The notes: generated from the sequence alone by a model not told the origin. Shown: positions 25,637-37,430, counted from the first letter of the stretch. The stretch: 64,000 nucleotides of DNA from Malachius bipustulatus (GCA_910589415.1 OU342630.1:39278012-39342011), one strand, 5' to 3'. Program-made: numbers and translations.

Positions 25637-25639
25637 TTA
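25637..25639. repeat. Shared TTA target site
   Basis: One TTA separates the two inverted copies; the same TTA flanks the outer end of copy 2 at 26462-26464. Confidence 0.75.
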
Positions 25640-26461
25640 GGCGGCTCTCACACTGAGGCAACAAGCAATAAGCAACTAGCAACTGTCAATAAGCAATACG
25701 CAATATTATTTTGGTTCTTTCTCACATTGAAACAACAGTATTGCCAGAAACTTCTGATCATCATGTCATCCGACGACTTCGATGACATGATATTACTGTG
25801 GCGGCATTTAAGAAAAAAACGACAAACGAAAAGAAGATTGGGTTCACCCAGCTTTTACTCAATTAATCAGTCATGGAGGAAACATCTGCCCAAGGGAACT
25901 CAGGCCCATCATCCTACCCGATTTCAAAACTGCTACCGAACGATCACTTCTCTTTTGATGTGGTCCTTTCGAGCGAAATCGTAAATACAGGGATATTCTT
26001 CCACTATTTCTACGAATTTCGTTTAAAAAACTGGACCATCCGACATTTTCGAACAGTTTTTGATAATATAAAATAATAAAACGTAGTTATCTATGCACAA
26101 TCTTAGTAATACTTAGTAATAATAATAATAATATAATAATAATAATAATAATATAATAGAAATAATAATATAATAATAATAATAATAATATAATAATAAT
26201 AATAATATAATAATAATAATAATGCACAATCTTCGTACGTCACGACTCGCAAAACTGCAATAATTATTGCTTTTCAACATGCACGGCGTATCGCTAGCAA
26301 TATTATTCCCGCAAACAGCAATATTTTTGGTTCGACCGATATCGAGTTGCTCTAATATGAGACCCCCAATTTAATTCTATGTAAAATACTTATTAGCAAT
26401 ATTATTGTGTGTTGCGTATTGCCAGTTGCTTATTGCTTGTTGCCTCAGTGTGAGAGCCGCC
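25640..26461 (+). mobile_element. PIF/Harbinger-like non-autonomous element, copy 2
   Basis: Complete at both ends: GGCGGCTCTCACACTGAGGC and its exact complement, extended by ACAAGCAATAAGCAAC. TTA lies on both sides. The 822 bp include an expanded (TAA)n tract at 26110-26222, longer than the equivalent in copy 1. With copy 1 it makes a hairpin with ~800 bp arms. Confidence 0.85.
25764..26076 (+). pseudogene. Harbinger-like transposase N-terminal remnant (tentative)
   Basis: Inside copy 2 a frame reads MSSDDFDDMILLWRHLRKKR, acidic and then basic like the start of insect HARBI1-type proteins. One frame over, KEDWVHPAF follows, which resembles the WVHP motif usually found next in this family. 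The HARBI1 family are DDE nucleases of PIF/Harbinger elements. The catalytic region is absent, and frameshift and stop codons follow, so this can only be a remnant. The identical inverted piece lies in copy 1. The family call rests on short motifs plus the TTA target site. Confidence 0.5.
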
Positions 26462-26464
26462 TTA

Positions 26465-27128
26465 CTATCATCAAGTGTGTTGGAGTTGCTAAGCAAATCG
26501 TACATATGATGAAAAATTATCCGGGATTACAATGGCGTTGTGATTGCGCTGTATTAGAGATGATTCCTCCAGAGGTGCTGATGGCTCATCGTGCGGATCA
26601 TGCAGCCTAATCCCTCAGCTTCTAGATTCAATTAATTCACTCAGCAAAACTGTCAATGAACTAAAGCAGCAAATAGCTGGTCCTGGATTTTCGGAGACGT
26701 TTAGTATGGAGGATGTGATTGAGGAAGTGGTTGATCGTCACAGACGTTCTAAGAATCTGATAGTATATGGCATACCAGAGAATAACTCATCGAGATCACT
26801 GCGGGACGCGAGGAAACAGGATCTGACAACAGTGACTGATTGTTTGAAATGCATATGTCCGGACGGACATTTCGAGGATCTGGATCTCGGGATTATTCGC
26901 CTCGGAAAATTCGACCCCAATAGAAGCAACTCGAGACCAGTCCGAGTCACCATGCCGGGGGAAAACTTGGTGCATGATATTGTTCGAGGGATTAAGCGGC
27001 AACGTGGTGAATTGGAAGGCAACGCGCTGTTCAAGGATATATGCGGGTATCACTGGATCGCACACGCAAGAAGATTGAATATTTTAAGAGCCTTAAAAGG
27101 GAATTGGAGTCAGGGAATTGGAGTCTAG
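26465..27128 (+). pseudogene. LINE ORF1 of the CR1/Jockey-like element
   Basis: Starts inside a zinc-finger end: CVGVAKQIVHMMKNYPGLQW followed by RCD and a Cys, as in the last part of the PHD-like finger of CR1-type ORF1 proteins. After a frameshift the frame 26544-27128 reads a coiled-coil-like helix (LLDSINSLSKTVNELKQQI), then RRSKNLIVYGIPENNSSRSL, an RRM-like core common to CR1/Jockey ORF1. IIRLGKFDPNRSNSRPVRV and a basic C-terminal region follow. The protein would bind element RNA. The 5' part is missing because of the adjacent Harbinger-like insertions, and the C terminus runs into a stop before the expected end. Confidence 0.82.
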
Positions 27129-27602
27129 ATCAGCCAATGGAGAAGAAGGATTGACAATCAAGTATAAGAATGGAGCAAGTACCTAAAATTGTCAAGGCCA
27201 GTTCAAGGCCCAGTCGTTTAAACTAGCACAGTCCAGCACTTTGAAACTATCCTGTTATTACCAGAATGTACGTAGTCTGCGGAATAAAAGTAAGTCATTT
27301 TTTACTCCATCACATGATCTTGAATTTGATGTAATTGGACTATCAGAAACTTGACTAGGGAGAGATGTGGGTGATTCTGAGTTTATTTCAACCAAAAATT
27401 ATAATGTTTATAGACACGATAGGGATGTATTACCGCTACTGAATTGTCAAGGGGTGGAGGTGTAACTTATTCTTGCTATTCTATATAAATAATATAGAAG
27501 GTATTCCGATTTATTTATCTGAATTAAACAGTTTACTCCCATTCTTTAATGTGGTTGGTTGCAAATGAATATTTGATATGTACCTTACATGTTTTTGTTA
27601 TA

Positions 27603-28377
27603 CAGGGTGTTATGCAATTGAATGTCAATATTTAAGGGGGTGATTTTTGGGTCCATTTTAAGAAGAAAACTTCATAAGAACGTATGTTCTAAAAGTCTTA
27701 ACTTTTGAGATACAGGGTCGTAAAGTTTTTAAAAATAAATAAATAATTTTTTCATAATATCTGTAATACCGCTCTAGATATTTTAATGAAATTTATTAGA
27801 CAGGTATTACTCATCAAGAGGCATTTTTTCATGTACCACATTTCGTTTTATCTCCACTAGTGACATGTTGCAGAATTTTACCTGCATATTTTTATATTTT
27901 TTTATTGTCATTTAACGACAATCTTGTGACCATGTAGAGAAACAGATTTTATTTTTTTAGGCGAAAACCGAGCATCGGTCTGAAAAAAATATAGGCAATC
28001 AAATTTGCTTGGAAATGAATGGGGATTCCAAAAATGATTTCTATTTGAACAGAAAATCAGTGGAGTACCATCAATGTCTGCTAAAATATGCAGGTAAAAT
28101 TTAGCCATCGTCACTAATGGAAATAAAATGAAACGTGTGTGGTACATGAAAAAATGCCCCTTTTGAGGCATAATACCTGTATACGAAATTTCATTAAAAT
28201 ATTATCCAGAGCGGTATTACAGATATTACGAAAAAATTATTTATTTTAATAAAACTTTACCACCCTGTATCTCAAAAGTTAAGACTTTTAGGACATACGT
28301 TCTTATGAAGTTTTCTTCTTAAAATGGACCCAAAAATCGCCCCCTTAAATATTGACATTCAATTGCATAACACCCTG
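27603..28377. mobile_element. Palindromic MITE, CAGGGTGTTATGCAATTG ends
   Basis: 775 bp with TA on both sides (27601-27602, 28378-28379). Arms of about 300 bp are inverted copies (TGGACCCAAAAATC, CATACGTTCTTATGAAG). It is inserted in the endonuclease of the CR1/Jockey-like element. The minus-strand open frame 27908-28171 inside it is not a gene. Confidence 0.92.
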
Positions 28378-28723
28378 TATACATTAATAAGACTTATTGG
28401 TGCTTCTTTGCCATCTAGAAGCATTGAGTCGACGATAGAATTTTGGATTTAGTTTTTACGAACAATGCACATGCTTTTGTCTCACATGATTCAGATTCGT
28501 TGGTGCGAGAGGACGCGTATCATCCGGCCTTGTCAATTTTGGTAGAATTTAGATGCTCTGTACCAAGAAAATTTACCTGGAATCCGAACTCTGACAGGTT
28601 CAATTTTAGGAAGGCCAATTTTGTTGCTTTATGCAATGAAATACTACATATTGATTGCTCTCTATTACGCAATATGTCTGATGTTAACCAGACATGTGAC
28701 AGATTTTTTGATATATTATTATA

Positions 28724-29443
28724 CAGAGTGTTGATTTTCAAAGCGGGCCATAGGGGATTAGCATTGCGAAAGTGGTTTTTGAGGACTCCTGCTCGCCGTT
28801 TAAACTGACAGAAATGGTTTTGGTATCAAAATGAAGGTAAAATTATTACGCATAACGCTTGACATCAGAAATCAATTTAATTTCACGTTGTTTTCTAAAA
28901 TTCTTCAGTAAAAATTCAAGTAATTGTTAATGTTTAATCACAAAATAGCATGCCTTGCCTAAACAATAATGACGTTTCTACGTTTTGACAATCCAATAAT
29001 AAAACTTTATAAGTCAGTAGGTAATAATAAAGTCTGGTTCTATTTAACCCTCCAGTAACTGGCTACACTGTAGTAGGTTTTCACCATAAAGACTCTTTCT
29101 TGGTTTGTATAACCCATTTTTAAATAGAACCAGACTTTATTATTACCTACTGACTTATAAAGTTTTATTATTGGATTGTCATAACGTAGAAACGTCATTA
29201 TTGTTTAGGCAAGGCATGCTATTTTGTGATTAAACATTAACAATTACTTGAATTTTTACTGAAGAATTTTAGAAAACAACGTGAAATTAAATTAATTTCT
29301 GATGTCAAGCGTTATGCGCAATAATTTTACCTTCATTTTGATACCAAAACCATTTCTGTCAGTTTAAACGGCGAGCAGGAATCCTCAAAAACCACTTTCG
29401 CAATGCTAATCCCCTATGGCCCGCTTTGAAAATCAACACCCTG
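28724..29443. mobile_element. Palindromic MITE, CAGRGTGTTGATTTTCAAAG ends
   Basis: 720 bp with TA on both sides (28722-28723, 29444-29445). Near-perfect arms of about 330 bp share GCGGGCCATAGGGGATTAGC and AACCATTTCTGTCAGTTTAA. The left terminus carries one change (CAGAGTG instead of CAGGGTG). Confidence 0.92.
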
Positions 29444-31640
29444 TATACTGTTCTTGACAGACATGCATCTCTCTTACAGATAAAAAACGTAATTATCCAC
29501 CATGGTTCAACAGGGATATATTATAGCCAATTTACGCACTAAGAATTTGGCTCTTAAACATTGGAGAAGACATGCATAAACTACCACAATTTATGGACAC
29601 TTACAAAGGGTTGCGCGCTCTGGTGAAAAGGCAGATAAAGTATTGCTTATAAATTGTATTTAGGTCAAGTTCAGGAGTCAATAGTATCTGATCCCAAAAA
29701 GCTGTTTTCATTTATTAACAGCAAAAGAGGGGTCACCAGGATACCTGGTAAGATGCATTATGGTGAGGTTTCTCTTGATAAATTAACTTTTCTAGCATCT
29801 TCTCAAAAAGACAAGAGTTGAAAATTCTCTTGACGAGATTAATCTGCCATCTTTTAGCATAGCATCTCTATTACGAGGGAGGACATACGAAGTGCCCGTA
29901 AAAAGATCAAGCCCAATATGACATCAAGCCATGACCAGATTCCTGGTTTCTTCGTTAGGGATTGTGTAGAGGTTTTGATTGAACCATTGCTTGTTATTTT
30001 CAATTTACGTTTGGAAAACAACACATTTCCGGATCATTGGAAGATCGCGAAAGTTTGTCCTGCATGTGTTTAAGAGCGGCGATAAACAAAATGTTTCTGA
30101 TTACAGGCCTGTATCACTTTTGTCAGTATTCTCCAAGGTATTGGAGGTAATTCTGCAAAGATTTATCTTTAACCATGTTAAATGCTATATCTCTCAGCAG
30201 TAGTATGGATTCTTTGAAGGCAGGTTCACCCTAACAAAGATGTTTTAGTGCAATTTACTCAATCCGCATTGGAGATAGTAGACGGCAGGGGCCAATTAGA
30301 TACGATATATACGGATTTTGCAAAAGCCTTTGATAGGATTGATCATAACATTATTTTAAAGAAGTTAGAGGCATTCGGGTTTTGTAGTGATCTTGTGGTT
30401 TTCTTTAAATCATATCTTTTTGACAGACAACTCTATGTATCTTATAATGGTTACAGCTCACCGCGTTATACTTCCACTTCCGGTGTTCTCCAAGGATCTA
30501 ACCTTGGCTTTCTGCTGTTTCTTATTTTTATTAACGATTTCCAGGACATAATCACAAGTGATATATTGATGTTAGCGGACGATGTTAAGATTTTCCGTGC
30601 CGTGGGGTCCCTTTAGGATGCTGAGATGCTCCAGAAAGACCTCGGGAGTTTATACAGCTGGTGTAATAGCAACAATTTTTCACTTAACTTCGACAAGTGT
30701 AAGGTAATCACTTATACGCGCATAAGGAATCCCATTGTCTACTCCTATGGTATTGGAGATATAATTTTTGAGCGAAGCTTATCCACCAAAGATCTCGATG
30801 TATATTTTGACAGTGAATTATCTTTCGCACAACACATAGAAGTGATTTCAAACTCTTCTCTCAGAATGTTGGGCTTTGTATTAAGAAACACTAGATCATT
30901 TGATAGTATTCATTGCATAATTACTTTATATAATACGTTTATTAGGACTAGGCTGGAATACGCTATGCTGATCTGGTTTCCATTTTATAGTAGACATATT
31001 ACATTGTTGGAATCGATTCAGCGGAGATTTTTTACGGCACTTTGGCTGAGGAAATTTGGCGAGTATCCTCAAAAGGGGTTCCCTCATCTGACATTGTTGC
31101 AGACATTTAATTTTAAAGCACTAGGTACATGAAAGACACAAATGCAGCTGCTTAATATTTCTATTTAAATTAATTCATGGCCGGATTGATTCAAATTGGT
31201 TGATCAGTGAGCTCAAATTTTGCATTCCATGCACTGGTATTCGCTCTCCACAGGCATTCATTTTACCCCGACACCCAGTACGAATCTCTGATCAGGTCGC
31301 CCACTTAGAGAATGTGTTCATGGTTCAATGAGATCTGTGATGAATGTGACATTTTCCACATGTCAATAAGCGCTTTCACACAAGTGTTGGATTCATAGCT
31401 GGTGGGTTTAAAGGGGGTTTGTGGATAAGGGGGACCAATCCTTGAGTTATTTTTCATTTTTTCTGTTTTTTTTTCTCTCATATTTTGTTTTAAGGCAGAG
31501 TATTATTGTTGAAACTTGAAATTTGTGTGTGATTCTCTAGTGATATAAGATATAATACATATACATAATACTGTTTTTGTATTTTTCAAATGTAATTTTG
31601 TCCTGTAAATGGATTTTTCAATCTGTTGGGCATTAAGGTG

Positions 31641-31661
31641 TATTATTATTATTATTATTAT
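31641..31661 (+). repeat. (TTA)n tail of the CR1/Jockey-like element
   Basis: Seven trinucleotide repeats after GGCATTAAGGTG. Taken as the 3' microsatellite tail, it marks the end of the element. Confidence 0.7.
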
Positions 31662-31716
31662 ACATATACCTACTTGGTCAATTTTTGATTTCCGTGATGC
31701 AGCAATGTTGTTTTTA

Positions 31717-32708
31717 CACGTTCGCTGCCATGAGCATCACCGGTGGGTCCAAGCAATGTTTCTCGTAATAGCGAATATAAAATCTTGGCTTTAGAGATAG
31801 AGTTATTGAATGGACGGTGGCCCCCTAGTAATGAATTAGTATTTTTATAAACACAGAATAAATCACATCCGGATTCTGTGACGTTCTGTAGATTCCTTTG
31901 AAGGTTATTTTACTCAGAGCTTGTCTTCGATTGCTAGTGGTGGTTTGTGTCATAATAAGTATAATAAATAATAAATATCATTTATAATATTATAATAAAT
32001 TACAAGCGGAGTGGATGTACAAAAGCCTACAGCCATTCTAGAATATAATAAGGTCAAAGAAGTGTTTCAATATTTCAACCAAATGTTTAGTTACTTTTCG
32101 CCACTAAGAAAGACGTTGAGATGGCATCATAAAGCTGTTCTTGAATTGATACTGAATTTTTTTAATTTTTTTGGAAAAAATTAAAAAACGAAAAAATGTC
32201 TATACTTAGCTGAATTTGATAAAAAAATCGTGGAAATTTTGGAAATTGACAATCAAAGACAGGAGGGAGAGAAACACAAATTAATACAAACACAAGACAA
32301 AACACCGCAAAATAGAAGAAAGATAATATAGATGTTTGAGCTGCTATACCAAGCTTCAAGAAGAAAAAGGCAGAAATGAAGCTCAGAAGGCGACTAAGAA
32401 AGTCTCTACGCTGTCTAACAAGTGTAAAATTTACCTTTGTGTGACCTCTTTTACGGAAAAATAATAAATAATAAGAAGTTGCAGCGAGACCACCGTTGAT
32501 GCTCATGGCACCTAGCAGATAGAATATTACTCAGGTGCCATGAGCATCACCCGTGACCTCACTTTTTTTTCTCAAAAAATAGTCTAATATATGTGACCTA
32601 TGTATACGTTCCTAATTATAATAAACATAATATTAGACGAGATAGTCACTTTTTGATCCATGGCCCTTTGGGTAGTGCTTGGTCTTTCTTATGGTGGCAG
32701 CGAACGTG
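31717..32708 (+). mobile_element. piggyBac-like element, decayed
   Basis: The inverted ends are CACGTTCGCTGCCA and its complement. The right side is followed by TTAA (32709-32712); the left side has TTAC overlapping the end. Subterminal CATGAGCATCAC motifs recur at both sides. A transposase C terminus is recognisable inside. TTAA target use is the hallmark of piggyBac. Confidence 0.8.
32005..32465 (+). pseudogene. piggyBac-like transposase, C-terminal remnant
   Basis: One frame reads KPTAILEYNKVKEVFQYFNQ followed by MFSYFSPLRKTLRWHHKAVL. This corresponds to the stretch around the last catalytic Asp of piggyBac transposases, where family members have a D-x-x-D-Q-M pattern; here it is QYFNQM, so the Asp is gone. 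Farther on, at about 32335-32465, comes the Cys-rich C-terminal domain: CLSCYTKLQEEKGR, then KVSTLSNKCKIYLCV and a stop. In active relatives this domain binds the element ends. Stops in between and loss of the N-terminal two thirds make it inactive. The minus-strand open frame 32162-32506 is its shadow. Confidence 0.8.
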
Positions 32709-32712
32709 TTAA

Positions 32713-33600
32713 ATATTTATTTATTGATATTCAAATTTGTGTTAACTTTGGGGATCAGTGGTATTCGATAAGTAGATCAAAAGTCGCAGTTGATGTCCAC
32801 GTTAGTCTCCACTGGTTGATTGATTATTACGATCACATGTTAAGGAACAAATTTTATGATTTAATATTTTATGAAAAATGTCAGATTATTCATGAAATTT
32901 TTATTATTTATCGTATTAGAGAAATCACCAGCCATTTTGAACCACAGTTTACATAAAAATCCGAATTAACCAAAATTGATTACATTTTCTACTTCGCTTT
33001 CGTAGGTACCTACATCAACAACAAACATATCTAGTCACTCGCGATTACAATCAGTTGCCTTGCAAAAGTTTTCTCAGTGGACGACGAGCCTTACGTGAAA
33101 CAAAATATGAGAACTGAACTTTGGCAGTAGGCTGAGTGTAGAGTTAGATGAGTATCTTAAAAAATGTGACCCATCAACCTCTTTATAACTCAAAATTCAA
33201 ATCTATTTTCTTTCAAATAACTAAAATATAGGGATGTTTTCGATTTTTAAATGCGACACACTGTATAATTAAAATAGTACTTCGCCATACAGAGTACCTC
33301 ACATTTATGTATTCTGTGCCAGTCCATGTCTTCTTTAGCTATATTTGCATGCAACAATAATTTGTAAGCTCCAAGGTGGTGTGTGACATTTCTGGAACTT
33401 TGTAATCAGAAATTATCCTATTTTCACATAATTAGAAAAATAACTACATAAATTCTATAAAGGCTGACAATAATTGAAGTATACAGGGAGGTGAAAAATA
33501 AACACACAAAAATATCATAAAAATACTTTTCTTAAAATTAACAAAATATCAAAATTCTAAAGGTCACACCCGTTGAGTTTGGCAAGAGGTGAGAGGCTTT
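32713..33600. other. Non-coding stretch between piggyBac remnant and TMEM135
   Basis: No convincing gene. The open frame 32660-32956 starts inside the piggyBac end and has no recognised domain. A partial MITE-like terminus (CACTGTATAATT) occurs near 33250. Confidence 0.45.
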
Positions 33601-33632
33601 AAAGCAACCATAACTGAGCTGACTAGTCTTAT

Positions 33633-33638
33633 TTTATT
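33633..33638 (-). terminator. Poly(A) signal of the TMEM135 homologue
   Basis: AATAAA on the minus strand, 13 bases after the stop codon. Confidence 0.65.
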
Positions 33639-33650
33639 TACATGGTAACA

Positions 33651-36600
33651 TTAAAAATAAACTTTTCTTATTGTCTTGGTTTGTCGAAGTACTCTTTCTA
33701 AAGATTCGGAAGTGTTCAGTCCCCAAGCATCCAAAGGTTCCCTGTTCATACAGGCAACTCTAAAAAAATAAAAATAAAACACCAATTGATAAAAATTAAT
33801 ATTAAAGGACAGTAATGGCTAACAAACCTTCCTCCGGAATTGGAATGTAAAAACTTCCAGTAGCTAGGCCTTAAATTTGATGGTTCTAGTAAAGCTGCAT
33901 GAAATAAAACAGCTGTACTGAAGCAATAAAGGAATTCTGTAAAGCCTGGCACCTTGGGAACATACCCCCTGTCTATTCCATATTTATAGGATATCTGGAA
34001 CAATGTTGTTATAATTTGATCAGGTTATTAAGCACATGCAGTTATTAAGCAACTGGACAAAACTTTCCTTTGACCAAACTACGTTCCTAACAACTGGAGA
34101 GGACAAGCAGAATAAGTTGCGAAACTTAAATATTTTGACAAGTAACAAAATTCTAAATTTTATAAAATAAAGGGCTCATAACAAAAAAACAAATCATGTG
34201 TATTGAGATTTGTTTGATATTTTGAAAACCTAATAAATAATGCAGTAAGTAGATAAAACATTTTGTCGAAATAGATATTTCAATGTAGCCTACAAGAGAA
34301 ACTTAGTTTTTATGTTTTCATTGTTCCAAAGTGGTGCATAGTCCAGTCATTATACAGAGTGAGTAAGTTTTTTGTAGCAGGACTTCACCAGTTTATAGAA
34401 GACCTGTTTTAAGGACAAAAAGTTCCCTTAAACATATGTCCAGAAAAGCTTGGAAAAAAGATTCAGGATGTCGATAAGAAAAATTTCAGTTTTCGCGGCA
34501 TACCTTGGGCATTTCTCAATTTAATTTTATACCGAGAGTTTATTTATTATAATATAGAGCAAGAAAAACGAAGAAAAACACGGGTGAAAAAATTAATCAG
34601 TGGCATAGATACAGGAGGGTATATGACCCCTTTTTCGCTCAACAACTTTTGCGCCCATGGACTTACAGGACTAACTTATCATCGTTAGATTCCCTGGAGA
34701 TTTCTTTAAAAAAGGATTTACCTATAAATATTCTTAATTCCCCATATTTTTCAAGTAAATTGAGTCGTAAACTTCCTAACAATTTTTATTCACCATCAAA
34801 AGATAATAATTTAATATTGAAAAAATGGGCTTATTTTTGCGATATGGTGAAGTTTAGATTCAATTTACTTAAACACTTTGAGGAATTTCGAATATTTATA
34901 AGTATACTTTTTTTTAGAAGAAAAATTCAGGAAATCCAACACCGATAAGTAAGGTGTTGTAAGTCCATGGGCGTGGACGATGTTGAGCGAAAAAGGGGTC
35001 ATAAACCGTGTATCTACGCCTATTTATGTCATAACGGATTAACGGTTGTTTAGGTAATTATTAAGGAACAATAATATAAATAATTGAACCAGCAGAATTA
35101 TAAAGTAGGTACAACCAGGAAATTTATTATACAAATACATTTATCGAATACTGTCGTTAAAACTTCACTTTTATGTAATAATTATCAAGTGTCAAAATGT
35201 CGGATTTGTGCGTCTACTAAAAAACTTCCATTCTCGACTACAAAAGTGCAAAAATGGCATTTCTCAATCTTGTATCTATCAAAAAACATTATTTTTATGT
35301 TGGAAAAAATAACAATCAAAGTACGTCCTTTTTTATATTTATATTTTTCGAAATCTCAACAAAGATGAATGGTAGGTGAAAATGTATGTGACCTAAATTG
35401 TAGAGCATAAAAAAGCAACAAAAAAGTATTCCATCACAATTTTCTAATCTCTACAGAGAGCCGAGTTATTGCAAACAAACAAAAACACTATTTTCAAGAT
35501 GGCGGAGATCTTGATCGACAATTTGAAGGTGGGCTTTTGTAAGCCCCCTTCCAAAGGGCTTTTATAGACTTTTTTTAAGTAGGGCTTTTGTAGGCTTTTG
35601 TAAGTAGGGTTTTTGTAGGCTTTTGTGAGTTTTCATGCTTGTTTTCAAGGTTAGAAAACACAATAGTTTTCTCTAAAGAAATCGTAGATATCCTAGATAT
35701 CCTATTGAAAAAACCCTGAATTCATGATTACACTAAAAAAAGTTGTAGGTATCTTACTTACTTGAGCAGCTTTCCAAAGAACATATAGGGCAATAGTCGT
35801 GTCAGGGTATTTTATAAAAGCAATTCCTGCAACGAGTCCTGCTGCTAAAGCATGTGTTGGACTGTCTTTCCCTCTCGTTCTTCTTAGAAGACATAAAGTT
35901 GCCTAAGATTTACATGGAGACATTAATATGATTTAAAACTTCAAATTTTATTCAAAACTTACCCTAAAGAGTCCTGCAAAACCACCAAGAAAAGTAGCTA
36001 GATTTAAGGTGTCTGTTCTAAATAATATTGCTTTTAAACTTCTAGGTGATGCACAAATTCTTTTTATATTGAAAATTAATTTTAAAGTTAACTGGATTCC
36101 CAAACCTAAACTGAACATTTGTGTAGTACCCTGAAAAACATCAACTAATTTTAATTTAAAGCCCATCCAGCAAATAAAATTGTTTGGGATCTCCATTAAT
36201 AGCAAACAATAGCAAATTAAAGTTTATGTGAAGTAACAAAACCAACCTGTATAGCATAATATATACAACTGAAAGGATGTGGACATTCATTATGTCTACC
36301 AAAACACTTTATCCTTTGGATAATTTTCTTATAGGCCCTTAAAGCTTGATTTACTATTTGAAAAACCGTATTTTTATGTGACCTTGAACTACTTCGACGA
36401 CTCTCAGTCATTCTACTGGTTGATGGGTTATTTGGAACATCTGAAACTTGTTGCCTGTAAAAACTACTAGCTTGACTTGACCTAACTGTGTAATCCTTCT
36501 CTTCATAGGGTCCCAATATAAATCTGGAGAAACAAAATTAACCTTTGCACTTATTACCAATCAAATATCAAACCTCAGCACTCCAAACATGGAGTCCTGT

Positions 36601-37430
36601 CGATCCTTTGGAGCTGTATGGAACCCTCCCTTGTAAAACCATAGCAAAAGAGCCATGCTAGCACCAAATATTGCAACTTGACCATGATTGACACTTTTCA
36701 CCCAGCCTCTATCTTCTGCCATGTTCCACACCGTCTCTGTTGCCACATTACTGACATACAGGCTCAGAAGTGTTCTTCTCGACGGTCTCTCAATAAGGAT
36801 CGCAAAAACGCTAGCTAGGAAAGCTGGGAGAGCAGATACAGTGAGAATATTGAAGTTTCCAAGAATTCTCCTAGAAAATGTGTAATATGAAGGGACTTTG
36901 CCAATATGAAAGAAAAAAGTTATTACCAATTCGTACCTTAATAAACACAGAAAAAAAGAGTATCCAAAAGCTGTGCCACTTAAAAAAGCTGTTGACTGCA
37001 CTATGCCGTAAAATGTTTTCTTCAAATCATTTTTGGTTGGTATTCGTCCTTTCGTCAATAAAGTTAACTAAAACAAAAATAAAACTTTAAAACAAAGTGG
37101 TCAAGAAAAACATTAAACATGGATTTGTTTACGTTATGAATAAATATACCATAAATAAAAAACCATATAGCTCAACAATATTTAAATTGAAAAAGAAGGT
37201 ATAGGTACAACAGAAAATTACACGTTTAAAACAGTAAAAGTTTTTAAAAAATGGGGTGATATTTGACCTATTTATTAACTTACCAAGTACGTACAGGTAT
37301 ATAATTTTAAAGAACCTATAAATGCTGTTTTCCATAAACCAACCATGAAAACTGGACAAGATGAAACCCACGGATGAACATACTCATCGCATGTAGCACT
37401 TATAGGACTCAATTTGCTAATAAGGTTCAT
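33651..37430 (-). CDS. TMEM135: TMEM135-like membrane protein, eight exons
   Basis: Host gene on the minus strand. Coding exons: 37284-37430, 36937-37067, 36574-36870, 36247-36523, 35963-36130, 35762-35902, 33828-33994 and 33651-33759. All introns are GT-AG and all phases agree, giving 478 residues plus stop; vertebrate TMEM135 is about 458. The N terminus has the Cys-containing CDEYVHPWVSSC motif of the family's C-rich domain. Family landmarks follow: LLTKGRIPTKNDLKKTFYGI, FAILIERPSRRTLLSLYVSN and LRPSYWKFLHSNSGGR. A Ser-rich linker near residues 205-235 is probably cytosolic. Several hydrophobic segments indicate a multipass protein. TMEM135 is known as a peroxisomal and mitochondrial membrane protein (PMP52) related to the Tim17/22/23 family, with roles in lipid handling and mitochondrial dynamics. 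The last large intron (33995-35761) carries a MITE and a short tandem repeat. The exon 3 donor GTTTGA is weak but in phase. Confidence 0.93.
34607..35022. mobile_element. MITE in TMEM135 intron, ~75 bp TIRs
   Basis: Left and right ends are inverted copies: ATGACCCCTTTTTCGCTCAA and CGCCCATGGACTTACA appear at both ends. The plus-strand open frame 34649-34948 fills the interior but matches nothing I know and starts within the repeat. Confidence 0.75.
35530..35635. repeat. Short tandem repeat in TMEM135 intron
   Basis: Imperfect repeats of GGCTTTTGTAAGTAGGG and GGCTTTTGTAG, about five units. Confidence 0.7.

Larger units (their letters stand above)
27245..31131 (+). pseudogene. LINE ORF2: endonuclease and reverse transcriptase, interrupted
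   Basis: The endonuclease begins YYQNVRSLRNKSKSFF, continues EFDVIGLSET with a stop in place of the usual Trp, then YNVYRHDRD. After the first MITE it resumes as LDLVFTNNAHAFV and REDAYHPALSI, the C-terminal endonuclease motifs. The second MITE cuts the following linker, which goes on as TVLDRHASLLQIKN. Reverse transcriptase: VSDYRPVSLLSVFSKVLEVI, then YTDFAKAFDRIDHNII (first catalytic Asp kept), GVLQGSNLGFLLFLIFINDF, and LADDVKIF for the second box with Leu instead of the usual Tyr/Phe. SLNFDKCKVITY and a thumb-like region end at about 31131. Several stops (for example at 30616) and frameshifts inactivate it. Confidence 0.87.
26465..31661 (+). mobile_element. Decayed CR1/Jockey-like non-LTR retrotransposon with two nested MITEs
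   Basis: In order: PHD-like end, ORF1, endonuclease, reverse transcriptase, 3' UTR and a (TTA)n tail. The 5' end is lost at the Harbinger-like pair. Palindromic MITEs interrupt it at 27603-28377 and 28724-29443. Microsatellite tails and a PHD-type finger in ORF1 are known for CR1-related elements. Frameshifts and stops throughout show it is dead. Confidence 0.87.

Noticed and set aside
26738..27065. Minus-strand ORFs opposite LINE ORF1
   Set aside because: Shadows of the plus-strand ORF1, whose motifs are clear.
32162..32506. Phe-rich minus-strand ORF that looks like a membrane protein
   Set aside because: It is the antisense of the Lys-rich piggyBac transposase C terminus.
34649..34948. 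99-codon plus-strand ORF in the TMEM135 intron
   Set aside because: Starts inside a MITE terminus, opposite to the gene, AT-rich and with no domain.
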